Assembly: GCA_001898225.1 (NCBI GenBank)
Contig: MKTJ01000085.1
Location: forward strand, 59,379-123,378
Reading direction: 5' to 3'
Length of the DNA: 64,000 bases
From: Chloroflexi bacterium 54-19
GTDB taxonomy: Bacteria; Chloroflexota; Chloroflexia; Chloroheliales; Chloroheliaceae
Shown piece after piece: positions 26,242 through 33,874 of this stretch (the first letter of the stretch is position 1; every line of letters begins with the position of its first letter). A program made the translations under genes and the position numbers. The notes under the pieces were generated by a model. The model saw nothing but the letters and a program-made list of their open reading frames with translations, was not told the origin of the DNA and ran no database searches.

Positions 26242-28458
26242 ATGGAAAACGAAAAGACTTTTCAACCTATCCGGTATTTCGAAGAAGCCGGGTTCTGGCT
26301 CCTTTCGACCGAAAACACATCTTACCTGTTTGGCCGGGCCAGCGATGGCCGTCTGCAACACCTTTACTGGGGCGAAACTCTCTCCGACCCGGACGACTTC
26401 GCCGCCCTGGGCCTTGAAACCCAGACGGCCCCAAGCGGCGACTATGACGACATTGCGGTCCGGCTTCAATTCAAGGGCAGTCTGCCGGTCGAGGAATACC
26501 CGGCCTGGGGCGATTTTCTCTACAACGAGCCCTGCCTGAAAGCCACTTTTGCCGACGGTGTGCGCGACCTGCATCTCGTCTACGCCTCGCACAGCCAGGA
26601 AACCGGGCCGGAAGGTTTGCCTCTCCTGAAAGTGACGCTTAAAGATACCCTCTACCCGCTTGAGGTAGACCTTTTTCACAGGGTCGTGCCCGGCCTCGAC
26701 CTGCTCGAACGCTGGTCGGTCGTCCGCAACACCGGTTCCTCACCAATAGACCTTGAAACAGTTTTATCGGCGGGCTGGCATTTACCGACCCGGAACCAGG
26801 GGTCTTATCGCCTCACCCACCTGACCGGGCGCTGGTTTGCCGATAGCCGGGTGAGGCGCGCCCTCCTGCCGGATGGCAAAACGACCCTGGAAAGCCGCCG
26901 GAACATCACGAGCGCCGAGGCCAATCCTTTTTTCGCGCTCGACTGGTGGGACCCCGAAAACGGTGGCGCATCCGAAGAAACGGGCGAAGTCTGGTTCGGG
27001 GCGCTCGGTTGGAGCGGTAGCTGGAAGATAACCCTCGAACGGGCCTCCGAGCCTGAACGGGTCTACGTGGCCGGGGGTATCAACGATTTTGACTTTCGCT
27101 GGCAGCTGGCTCCCGGCGAGGAATTTGTGACACCGCCCTTTACCGCCGGGTTCACTCCTAAAGGTTTCGGGCAGGCCAGCCGGAACCTGCACCGCTACCA
27201 GTTGGATTATCTCCTGCCGCGCGCCCACGCTAATAAGCCGCGTAAGGTCGTCTACAATAGCTGGGAAGCCGCCTTTTTTGATTTTAACGAGGCCAAACAG
27301 TTTGAAATGGCCGAGCGAGCGGCCCGGTTGGGGGTCGAGCTTTTCGTGATTGACGACGGCTGGTTCGGCCACCGCTTCTCGGACAGGGTCAGCCTGGGCG
27401 ACTGGTATGTCAGCCCTGAAAAGTTCCCGAACGGGCTTGGTCCTCTCATCCGGCGAGTCAACGAACTCGGCATGGACTTTGGTATCTGGGTCGAGCCGGA
27501 ATCGGTCAACGCCGATAGCGACCTCTACCGCCAGCACCCTGACTGGATTTACCAGTTTCCGGGACGGCCTCACAACGAGGTCCGGCGGGCAAGAATCTTG
27601 AACCTGGCAAAACCGGAGGTTGTGGCTTACCTTTACGATTGCCTCGATAGACTGCTTGGTGAGAATAATATTTCTTATATCAAGTGGGATTTTAACCGCC
27701 CAATCACCGAACCGGGCTGGCTAGATGCCCCACCCGAACGCCAGCGCGAGATGTACGTCCGGCACGTCCGAGCGGTTTACGACCTGGTGGACCGGCTGCG
27801 GGCTAAATACCCGGCAGTAGTCTGGGAAGCCTGTTCGAGCGGCGGGGCCAGGTTGGACCTCGGCACCATGCGCCATTTCGACCAGACCTGGCCGAGCGAT
27901 AATACCGACCCTTTCGACCGGCTGTTCATCCAGGAAGGTTACTCGCTGGCCTACGCCCCCAAGACCATGGTGGCCTGGGTGACCGACTCGAACGGTTCCA
28001 GAGATATAAACAACCAGGCCCTGAACCTGCCTTTCCGGTTTCACTCGGCTATGACCGGGGCGCTTGGCCTGGGCGACGACCTGACCCGTTATACGCCCGA
28101 ACGAGAGCAGGCGGTCATCGAATTTGTGCGGGAGTACAAGGAAATCCGGCCCATCGTCCAGGAAGGGGCTCTTTACCGGCTTTTATCACCCCGGAGCGGC
28201 CCTATCGCGGCCCTCCAATATGTCTTGCCGGACCGGAGTGAGGCGGTCGTCTTTGTCTTCCGGCACACCGAGCATTACTGGCAGGCCGCAACCCGGATTC
28301 GCTTGCAGGGTCTCGACCCGGCCCGGCGTTACCGGGTTACGGGTCTTAAAGCGGGCCAGGAGATTAAGGTAAGCGGGCAAAGCCTGATGAGCCTGGGAAT
28401 TCTGCCGGAGCTTTCGGGCCATTTCGCCAGCACCCTGGTGAAATTGAAAGCCGTTTAG
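26242..28458 (+). CDS. Alpha-galactosidase (GH36)
   Basis: Removes alpha-1,6-galactose from melibiose or raffinose-type sugars. 738 residues, the size of bacterial GH36 enzymes. It has an N-terminal beta-sandwich (about 1-325), then the barrel with YNSWEAAFFDFNE, VIDDGWFG, GIWVEPE, the nucleophile Asp483 in YIKWDFNRP, the CSSGGARLDLG motif, and the acid/base Asp553 in WPSDNTDP. ATG 26242 is the natural start; the frame is open upstream to 26200 but that part overlaps the alpha-glucosidase gene. No clear SD is visible, so translation is probably coupled to the gene before it, which ends 10 bases upstream. No signal peptide. Confidence 0.94.
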   Translation: MENEKTFQPIRYFEEAGFWLLSTENTSYLFGRASDGRLQHLYWGETLSDPDDFAALGLETQTAPSGDYDDIAVRLQFKGSLPVEEYPAWGDFLYNEPCLKATFADGVRDLHLVYASHSQETGPEGLPLLKVTLKDTLYPLEVDLFHRVVPGLDLLERWSVVRNTGSSPIDLETVLSAGWHLPTRNQGSYRLTHLTGRWFADSRVRRALLPDGKTTLESRRNITSAEANPFFALDWWDPENGGASEETGEVWFGALGWSGSWKITLERASEPERVYVAGGINDFDFRWQLAPGEEFVTPPFTAGFTPKGFGQASRNLHRYQLDYLLPRAHANKPRKVVYNSWEAAFFDFNEAKQFEMAERAARLGVELFVIDDGWFGHRFSDRVSLGDWYVSPEKFPNGLGPLIRRVNELGMDFGIWVEPESVNADSDLYRQHPDWIYQFPGRPHNEVRRARILNLAKPEVVAYLYDCLDRLLGENNISYIKWDFNRPITEPGWLDAPPERQREMYVRHVRAVYDLVDRLRAKYPAVVWEACSSGGARLDLGTMRHFDQTWPSDNTDPFDRLFIQEGYSLAYAPKTMVAWVTDSNGSRDINNQALNLPFRFHSAMTGALGLGDDLTRYTPEREQAVIEFVREYKEIRPIVQEGALYRLLSPRSGPIAALQYVLPDRSEAVVFVFRHTEHYWQAATRIRLQGLDPARRYRVTGLKAGQEIKVSGQSLMSLGILPELSGHFASTLVKLKAV

Positions 28459-28476
28459 TGGCTTCTATAGCGAATT

Positions 28477-28515
28477 AAAAAACCTGGCCTCTCTTGAAAG
28501 AAAGGTCAGGTTTTG
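28477..28515 (+). terminator. Terminator of the alpha-glucosidase/alpha-galactosidase operon
   Basis: AAAACCTGGCCT pairs with AGGTCAGGTTTT (one mismatch) and a T-rich tail follows. It may also serve the convergent lipoprotein gene. Confidence 0.7.
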
Positions 28516-28544
28516 TCTTGGAATAAATTTGCCGCTACCAGGTT

Positions 28545-29204
28545 TTAAGAATCTGGCGTCGCGGTAGCCGGGGTGATGTTAAAGGTGATATTGGCCGTTA
28601 CGGAGCCGTCCTGGGTGGTGGCCTTGATAAGGTTAGCACCCGGTTCGATGTCCGAGCCGTCACCATAGGCCCTCAGGATAAGCGGGCTGTTGAACTTGCC
28701 CGTACTGTCGACCAGGGCCAGCGAGGCTACCTGCCGGGTGGTGGTACCAGGCCCAAACTCGATGGTGACCCAGGAATTGGCCGGGTAGCCCTCCCCTTTA
28801 ACCTGGATGGTAGTGCCAGCCTGGGCGGTGGGATTGTCCAGCGAGAGTTTAGCCGGGCCGGTGCTTGCCACAGCGGCGGCTGTGGTGCCACTTGCGGTCG
28901 GGGCGGTGGTAGTAGCCGAGGCGGTCGTCATAGCAGCGGTCGTGGCGGTCCCGGTCGTCGCTGCCGCCGGGGTGGTTACGGCTGCGGTCGTCATAGCGGC
29001 GGTAGTAGCAGCGGCAGTAGTCGCGGGTGCGGTGGTGCTGGCAGGTGTGGTAGTGGAGGCTGCCGTGGTGGGTGCGGTGGTCGCGGTATTGTCACCACAG
29101 GCGCTTACCAGCAGGCTCAGCCCCAGGAAAACCACGGCCACCGTTAAAGACTGAAATCTTAAGCCAGCCCGTACCCCCGCAAATTTTTGATTGTTAAGTT
29201 GCAT
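28545..29204 (-). CDS. Lipoprotein with Ala/Thr-rich linker and Ig-like C-terminal domain
   Basis: 219 residues. A signal peptide ends in lipobox LVSAC with Cys36. Residues 40-115 are almost only Ala and Thr (TTAAATTAA-type repeats), a cell-wall-spanning or glycosylated linker by analogy. The last 100 residues form a probable beta-sandwich (LDNPTAQAGTTIQVKGEGYP, WVTIEFGPG) like an IPT/TIG or similar Ig-like domain with a recurring GEGYPANSWV turn. The start ATG 29204 has AAGGAG eight bases upstream. It converges on the sugar operon. Function unknown; adhesion or binding is possible. Confidence 0.8.
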   Translation of the reverse strand: MQLNNQKFAGVRAGLRFQSLTVAVVFLGLSLLVSACGDNTATTAPTTAASTTTPASTTAPATTAAATTAAMTTAAVTTPAAATTGTATTAAMTTASATTTAPTASGTTAAAVASTGPAKLSLDNPTAQAGTTIQVKGEGYPANSWVTIEFGPGTTTRQVASLALVDSTGKFNSPLILRAYGDGSDIEPGANLIKATTQDGSVTANITFNITPATATPDS

Positions 29205-29292
29205 ACTCTTCTCCTTACATGCTTTGGAACTTGTTTCCCGTTAAAATCCCCCGGTGGGAAGAGAGTTTTAGAAAAATTGCCGGGCGATTTAA

Positions 29293-29323
29293 TATGAGAC
29301 ATTTTTGCGGGAAATATCTCATA
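29293..29323. promoter_or_regulatory. Inverted repeat upstream of the Ala/Thr-rich lipoprotein gene
   Basis: TATGAGA (29293-29299) and TCTCATA (29317-29323) face each other 17 bases apart, about 90 bases upstream of the lipoprotein start. A second dyad, GACTTT-N5-AAAGTC, lies at 29403-29419. Both are candidate operators in the 276-base spacer, which holds no gene. Confidence 0.35.
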
Positions 29324-29438
29324 GTATTTAGACGAAAATTTTTACCAGAATGGCCCATTATTCCTTAGAAAAAGCTAAGCATTTCTACTTAATTTTCGTT
29401 TGGACTTTGGTCTAAAGTCATATTTTCCGGGTAGAAAA

Positions 29439-29465
29439 TAAAAAAACGCCCATTAACTGGGCGTG
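29439..29465 (-). terminator. Terminator of the lipoprotein gene at 29481
   Basis: On the minus strand ACGCCCA pairs with TGGGCGT around a short loop, and seven T residues follow. Confidence 0.85.
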
Positions 29466-29480
29466 CTGCTAACTCAAGCT

Positions 29481-30353
29481 CTAGTAAAGATAGAGGTGCC
29501 CGCCGTTAAGTTCGACGTGAATCGTTAATTTGAAGTCGTCAGGTCCGGCCAGACCCCAGGCGGCGTTTCGATAGGTACGGCCTGATTTGGTCCAATTACC
29601 CGCCGAAACCTGGCTTTGCTCGCCCGCATCGAGGACAATTTCCGCCGGGATGGGCGCGGTAAAGAGGGTCAGGTTCGAGTTTTTACCTTTAACCAGCACT
29701 TTTTGGACTGGCCGTTCGAGCTTGCCGTTATCCTTGAAGAAGTCGAGGGACAAATCGCCCTCTTTGCAGATAAAGGTGGCGGTTTGGAGGTGAGCCTCGC
29801 TCAGCCCGGCTACCAGGAGTTTTGAGGAAGTAATTTCGACGGCCAGGTTTTCGAGGTCAAGGCGGTTTGGCTGGCTAAAATAAAGCCGGGAGTCTCCGCC
29901 GTCCTGGGTGTAATTCAAACCTTTAAGGGAAAGGCCGCCCAGGTTGTACGCGCCGGAGGTTTTCCCAGTCTCAAAATCGAGGTTTAGCGGCACTTTCGGG
30001 TTGAGGTTTAACTTCCATTCGGATTTGGCTCCTTCAGGGAGGTCACCCTGGAAAATTGGTTCGGTGATGCGGGTATGGTTGCTCTCAGTTTGGACCCCCG
30101 GTTTAAGTTCGGGGGCATTGTAAAGAAAGCTGCCCTCGTACAGGTTGTTCTCGGTTGTCCCGAAGCTGATTGTGGCCTGGTGGGTTTGCAAGGACAGGTT
30201 GTATGGCCCGGTCGGGTCGTTCGGGACGGGCATAATCAATTGACCGGTCCGGGTGGAACCCACCGTCACCGGGGAGCCACAGGCGGCCAGAGAGAAACTC
30301 AAAACCAGTAAAAATCCGACGGTCCGGGAAAATAAGTAAAATCGTTTTTTCAT
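29481..30353 (-). CDS. Lipoprotein of unknown function with beta-rich domain
   Basis: 290 residues. The signal peptide (MKKRFYLFSR and a hydrophobic core) ends in lipobox LAAC with Cys25. The mature part is rich in beta-strand patterns with recurring short motifs (LNLDFETGKTSGAYNLGGL, LEITSS-like, LSLDFFKDNG, LTIHVELNGGHLYLY). This resembles the parallel-beta proteins of the LiaF or DUF2807/DUF4097 type in layout. I see no catalytic motif. It is a single gene with its own terminator. The ATG at 30353 has only a weak SD. A role in envelope stress sensing would be consistent with LiaF-like relatives but is speculative. Confidence 0.75.
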   Translation of the reverse strand: MKKRFYLFSRTVGFLLVLSFSLAACGSPVTVGSTRTGQLIMPVPNDPTGPYNLSLQTHQATISFGTTENNLYEGSFLYNAPELKPGVQTESNHTRITEPIFQGDLPEGAKSEWKLNLNPKVPLNLDFETGKTSGAYNLGGLSLKGLNYTQDGGDSRLYFSQPNRLDLENLAVEITSSKLLVAGLSEAHLQTATFICKEGDLSLDFFKDNGKLERPVQKVLVKGKNSNLTLFTAPIPAEIVLDAGEQSQVSAGNWTKSGRTYRNAAWGLAGPDDFKLTIHVELNGGHLYLY

Positions 30354-30479
30354 TCCAGGCTCATTTATTATAATTTCCGATAAATTTACTGAGCTTATGG
30401 TAACCTTTATGGTCTTTTCTCGCTGTGACTTTTCGCAAACTCAACAAAATCCTCAAACAACCCGGTGATTTCAAACCAA

Positions 30480-30510
30480 TAAAAAAAAGAGGCGGTTTTA
30501 TCCGCCCCTT
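30480..30510 (-). terminator. Terminator of the F420-reductase/sulfatase/LLM operon
   Basis: On the minus strand GGGGCGG pairs with CCGCCTC around ATAAAA, followed by eight T residues, directly beyond the LLM gene stop at 30541. Confidence 0.88.
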
Positions 30511-30540
30511 TAGCCCTTTAGCCCTTTAATTGGGCCAGTT

Positions 30541-31542
30541 TTAAGATTTGAAGCAAGGCAGCACTTTCTCACCTAGCAAGTTGATGCCGACTTCAGGGTT
30601 GAGACCGTGGGGTGTGCCGAACTCCACCCGGCTGGCCCCGGCTTCAATGAGTTTCTCCACCTGCCGGATAATGTCCTGGGGGTTCCCGGCAAAGGCGAAC
30701 TTGTCGAGCATTTCGTCCGAAATCTGGCGGCTGACATAGTCGTAGTCGCCCCGTCCCGCCGCTTCCTGGACCCGCTGGAGCCATTCGGGGTCTTGCAGGG
30801 TCGGGTCCAGTTCGGCCACAACGGGAATGTATAACGCCGCTTCCCGCCGGACTAAAGCCCTGGCCGCCTCCCGGTCCTCGTCTACCACCGTCACTGCGCC
30901 CAGACAGACGCCGACCATCCCGGCTTCCCGCCCGGCTTTGGCTTCCCCCGCCGCTATTTCCGGTTGTAAGACGCCAACCATCGCCGGGTTGGACGACCCG
31001 CCGATTTTTATCTCGTTGGCGATTTCCCCGGCCATGCGGGCGGTCAATTTGCCCCAGGTGCCAATCATAATCGGCACATCGGCCCGTAAGGGCTGGTAAT
31101 TCAGGGTCGAATTGGCGGCAAGCTGGAAGATTTGACCCTCAAAGGGAGCCGGGTCGCGGGCCAGCAGATGTTTTACCAGCATGGTCGCCTCGCGCAGAGT
31201 CTGGTAAGATTTCTTGCCTTCGATACCGAGCCGGTCCAGCCAGCTTCCCCGGACCAGCCCCATATACGACCGGCCTCCGCTGACCATGTCGAGGACCGCC
31301 GCCTGCCCGGCTATTTCGAGCGGGTGCAGTGTATAGGGGTTGAGGGCCGCGAACCCAACCTGGGCGCGGTGAAGACGCTGCGCCATCAGGATTAACGGGC
31401 CCAGGGCCGGTTGGAAAAGCAAATCGTTGTAGACGCTAACCACGTCAAAAGGATAAACGTCGACCAGTTCGGCTAACGCCTGGTATTCGACCGGCGATTT
31501 GTTGCTTTGGAAGGCGATACTAAAACGAAACGGTTGCTTCAA
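30541..31542 (-). CDS. LLM-class flavin/F420-dependent oxidoreductase
   Basis: Luciferase-like TIM-barrel oxidoreductase of 333 residues, probably using F420 or reduced FMN. The family pattern is visible in FRFSIAFQSN at the start, LILMAQRLHRAQVGFAALNP, LDMVSGGRSYMGLVRGSWLDRLG, and ADVPIMIGTWGKLTARMAGE. The start is TTG 31542. It is the last of three genes on this strand: a F420-oxidoreductase-type NAD(P) protein, a sulfatase, then this gene (57-base gap). The pairing with an F420-reductase-like gene suggests F420 as cofactor, as in methylene-tetrahydromethanopterin-reductase-like members. Substrate unknown. Confidence 0.9.
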   Translation of the reverse strand: MKQPFRFSIAFQSNKSPVEYQALAELVDVYPFDVVSVYNDLLFQPALGPLILMAQRLHRAQVGFAALNPYTLHPLEIAGQAAVLDMVSGGRSYMGLVRGSWLDRLGIEGKKSYQTLREATMLVKHLLARDPAPFEGQIFQLAANSTLNYQPLRADVPIMIGTWGKLTARMAGEIANEIKIGGSSNPAMVGVLQPEIAAGEAKAGREAGMVGVCLGAVTVVDEDREAARALVRREAALYIPVVAELDPTLQDPEWLQRVQEAAGRGDYDYVSRQISDEMLDKFAFAGNPQDIIRQVEKLIEAGASRVEFGTPHGLNPEVGINLLGEKVLPCFKS

Positions 31543-31599
31543 CGGTCCTGAACCTTTCTGTTGTTTTCAACTACATCTTTACTCAAAAATTAAAAGTTG

Positions 31600-33072
31600 C
31601 TAGACACGGGCCAATACATCCGCCGGGTGCCGTTTGAGTAGCGTTTCGGCGTGGTGGGCCCGCCCGGACGCCCTTAACCTTTCGAGATAGGCCGGTAACT
31701 GGTTGCGGGTGTGGTGGGGACCACCTTCGCGCAAAACGGTCAGCATGGGGTCATTCCCGACCAGGCTGGTCAGGGCTTGCTGTTGCTGCCAATCTACCAG
31801 GAAAGCCATCGCCTGGTTGACGATTTCCGGTTTCTGCGAGGCCAAATCGTTCAATTCGTGGGGGTCTTCGGCCAGGTTAAAGAGCATGACCGGTTCGAGC
31901 ATTTTATAGCCGTCGTGATAGGTCCGCAAGCAGATATAATCGCCAAAGCGGACGCCTCGCTGGCAGGACCAGGCCATCTGGCTCGTCACCAGGAAATCGC
32001 GCCCGGCCTCCCGCCCTTCCCGGAAAGCGGCGGTAAACGGCTGGCCGTCCCAGTTAGATGGGACAGTAGCCCCGGCCAGTTCAAGAAGGGTCGCCGCCCA
32101 GTCGAAATGATAATGCAGGCCCTTGTCCACGCGCGGCGTACCGGTCAGGCCCGGCCAGGACACCAGCAGGGGCACCCGGCAGGTAATCGCGTCGGCGGTC
32201 TGGTGGTCGCCCCAGACATTCAGTTCGCCCTGGGTCTCGCCGTGGTCGGAACTGAGAAAGATAACCGTGTCGTCCAGGACGCCCAGGTCCGTCAGGGCCT
32301 CTATAATCTTGCCCACGTGGTCGTCGGCGTAGCGGATGCCGGTATCGTAGCCGTCAATCCAGCGTTTAACCGCGTCCATCGAATCGAGAATCAAGGGTGT
32401 ATCAAACTGGGCCATATCGGGGTTATTATCGAACCCGTGCGGTTCCTGGGGGCTGTGAGGGCCGTAGCCTTCCCAGCCCTTGCGCCAGATTTCCTCGGTC
32501 AGCCAGGCCGGGAGTGGGTCATCCTTGAAGGGGTTGCCGAATTCGACAGGGGTCCGATAGGGCGTATGGGGGTCCCACAAATTGACGTGCAGGAACCAGT
32601 TATCCGTCGCGCCTTTGCGTTTAAGCCAGTCCAGGGCCAGCGGAGTAACCATCTCGGCCCGTTCGAGGCCTCCGAACCCCGGGTTGTAGACTTCCTTGTA
32701 CCCGGCCAGCCAGTGCCAGGCCGAATGCCGCTCCGCGAACGGGCTGACCGTCACGGTGTGGAACCCGGCCTTACGCAGCGCGCTCATCCAGCTTGTCTTG
32801 CCAAAGACATCGGTGAAATCCCGTGTCGGACCCTCGATATAGGGGTCGGCGGGAGTGCCACCGTGCCCGACAACCCCGGTATGGTAGCCGGTCCGCCCGC
32901 TCCACAGGGCCGTCCGCGACGGCAAGCAGGGCGCGTCCGTAACGTACAAATTGTCGAAACGCACACTCCGGCGGGCAATTTCGTCAATGTTCGGGCTGGT
33001 GTTGCGGTGATAGCCGTAGCAGCCCAGGTGGTCGGGCCGCAGGGTATCAATGTCCAGGTACAGGATACGCAT
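31600..33072 (-). CDS. Sulfatase (formylglycine-dependent type I)
   Basis: Hydrolase of the alkaline-phosphatase superfamily, 490 residues, removing sulfate from an ester. Metal ligands are visible in LDIDTLRPDHLGCYGY near the start. The modification motif is C49-L-P51-S-R53 followed by ALWSGR, so Cys49 should be converted to formylglycine. Further on are ADDHVGKIIEAL and FLSSDHGETQGELN with the second metal-ligand pair. No signal peptide is seen, so it acts in the cytoplasm. No formylglycine-generating enzyme lies in the window. AAAGGA precedes ATG 33072. It starts 13 bases after the F420-type gene stop, so the two are an operon. Phosphonate monoester hydrolase is a less likely alternative. 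Confidence 0.92.
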   Translation of the reverse strand: MRILYLDIDTLRPDHLGCYGYHRNTSPNIDEIARRSVRFDNLYVTDAPCLPSRTALWSGRTGYHTGVVGHGGTPADPYIEGPTRDFTDVFGKTSWMSALRKAGFHTVTVSPFAERHSAWHWLAGYKEVYNPGFGGLERAEMVTPLALDWLKRKGATDNWFLHVNLWDPHTPYRTPVEFGNPFKDDPLPAWLTEEIWRKGWEGYGPHSPQEPHGFDNNPDMAQFDTPLILDSMDAVKRWIDGYDTGIRYADDHVGKIIEALTDLGVLDDTVIFLSSDHGETQGELNVWGDHQTADAITCRVPLLVSWPGLTGTPRVDKGLHYHFDWAATLLELAGATVPSNWDGQPFTAAFREGREAGRDFLVTSQMAWSCQRGVRFGDYICLRTYHDGYKMLEPVMLFNLAEDPHELNDLASQKPEIVNQAMAFLVDWQQQQALTSLVGNDPMLTVLREGGPHHTRNQLPAYLERLRASGRAHHAETLLKRHPADVLARV

Positions 33073-33084
33073 GGGAAATCCTTT

Positions 33085-33714
33085 CTAAAAAGAGTCGCGG
33101 GTTAGTAATTTGAAAGACAGTAAACGTCCTCGTTTCTGCTCCATCGCCAGGGCTACAAACAGGGCCAGGAAAGAGTCGACCAGGTCAACTTTTTCGGGGC
33201 CTCCCAGGTAGACCGGGTTGACTCCGGTATCGGCAATCAACTGTTCGGCGGTCTCGATAGCGGAAGTATCGCCGCAATAAAAGGCGTCAGCCTGTATCCC
33301 ATTGTAATCGCTATTTACAAAATTTTCCCAGCCCAGGTTGTTAAAGGCCCGGTAGATTTTGGCGTTAGGGGTGTGTTCCTGGAGGGCCTTGAAGGCGCTT
33401 TTATCCGGAGAAGCGAAATTGTTGGTAGCGTCAATAATGATTTTGTCGTCAAGTTGGGCGGCGTGCCGGGCGATAATGTCGCCCACCCGGACGGCGGGGA
33501 CAGCCAGCAAGATTACCTCGGGGCCGGCAGCCAGGGCTTCATCCACGCTGCCAATTTTTACGCCAGCGCCCAGGTCGTTACGGAGCGCCTGGGCGTTCTT
33601 TCCGTTGTGGTCATTCACGCCAAAGGCCACCTCGTGCCCGGCGGCTACCCATTTTCGACCGATGTTACCGCCAATGTTTCCGCCGCCAAGCACGGCAATT
33701 TTAAGTGATGGCAT
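33085..33714 (-). CDS. NADPH-dependent F420 reductase family protein
   Basis: 209 residues of Rossmann fold with the NAD(P) loop IAVLGGGNIGGNIGRKWV, followed by AAGPEVILLAVPAVRVGDII, IIDATNNF and a C-terminal helical part with RAFNNLGWENF. This is the F420_oxidored/NPD-type family also found in eukaryotic STEAP proteins. It probably moves hydride between NADPH and F420 or a ferric or flavin partner. First gene of a three-gene operon, with a sulfatase 13 bases downstream and an LLM oxidoreductase last. The start ATG 33714 has a weak SD. Use of F420 is inferred from the family and the LLM neighbour; no F420 synthesis gene is in the window. Confidence 0.88.
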   Translation of the reverse strand: MPSLKIAVLGGGNIGGNIGRKWVAAGHEVAFGVNDHNGKNAQALRNDLGAGVKIGSVDEALAAGPEVILLAVPAVRVGDIIARHAAQLDDKIIIDATNNFASPDKSAFKALQEHTPNAKIYRAFNNLGWENFVNSDYNGIQADAFYCGDTSAIETAEQLIADTGVNPVYLGGPEKVDLVDSFLALFVALAMEQKRGRLLSFKLLTRDSF

Positions 33715-33874
33715 TTTATAAAATCCTCGCCTCTTTACAAAATTTTTTAATATAAGCCAGGAACGTCTGATTATAGACGGGCCTGGCCTAATTTAACTAC
33801 TACTATCCTTTTTTTGCAAAGAAGGGTGCGGTTGCGCCGGGTGTAAAGGGGGAAGAAAAGGCAGGTGACGATTA

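Noticed and set aside
31711-33105. Open frame of 464 codons on the plus strand
   Set aside because: Antisense shadow of the sulfatase gene, which has all expected motifs; no SD or domain in the shadow.
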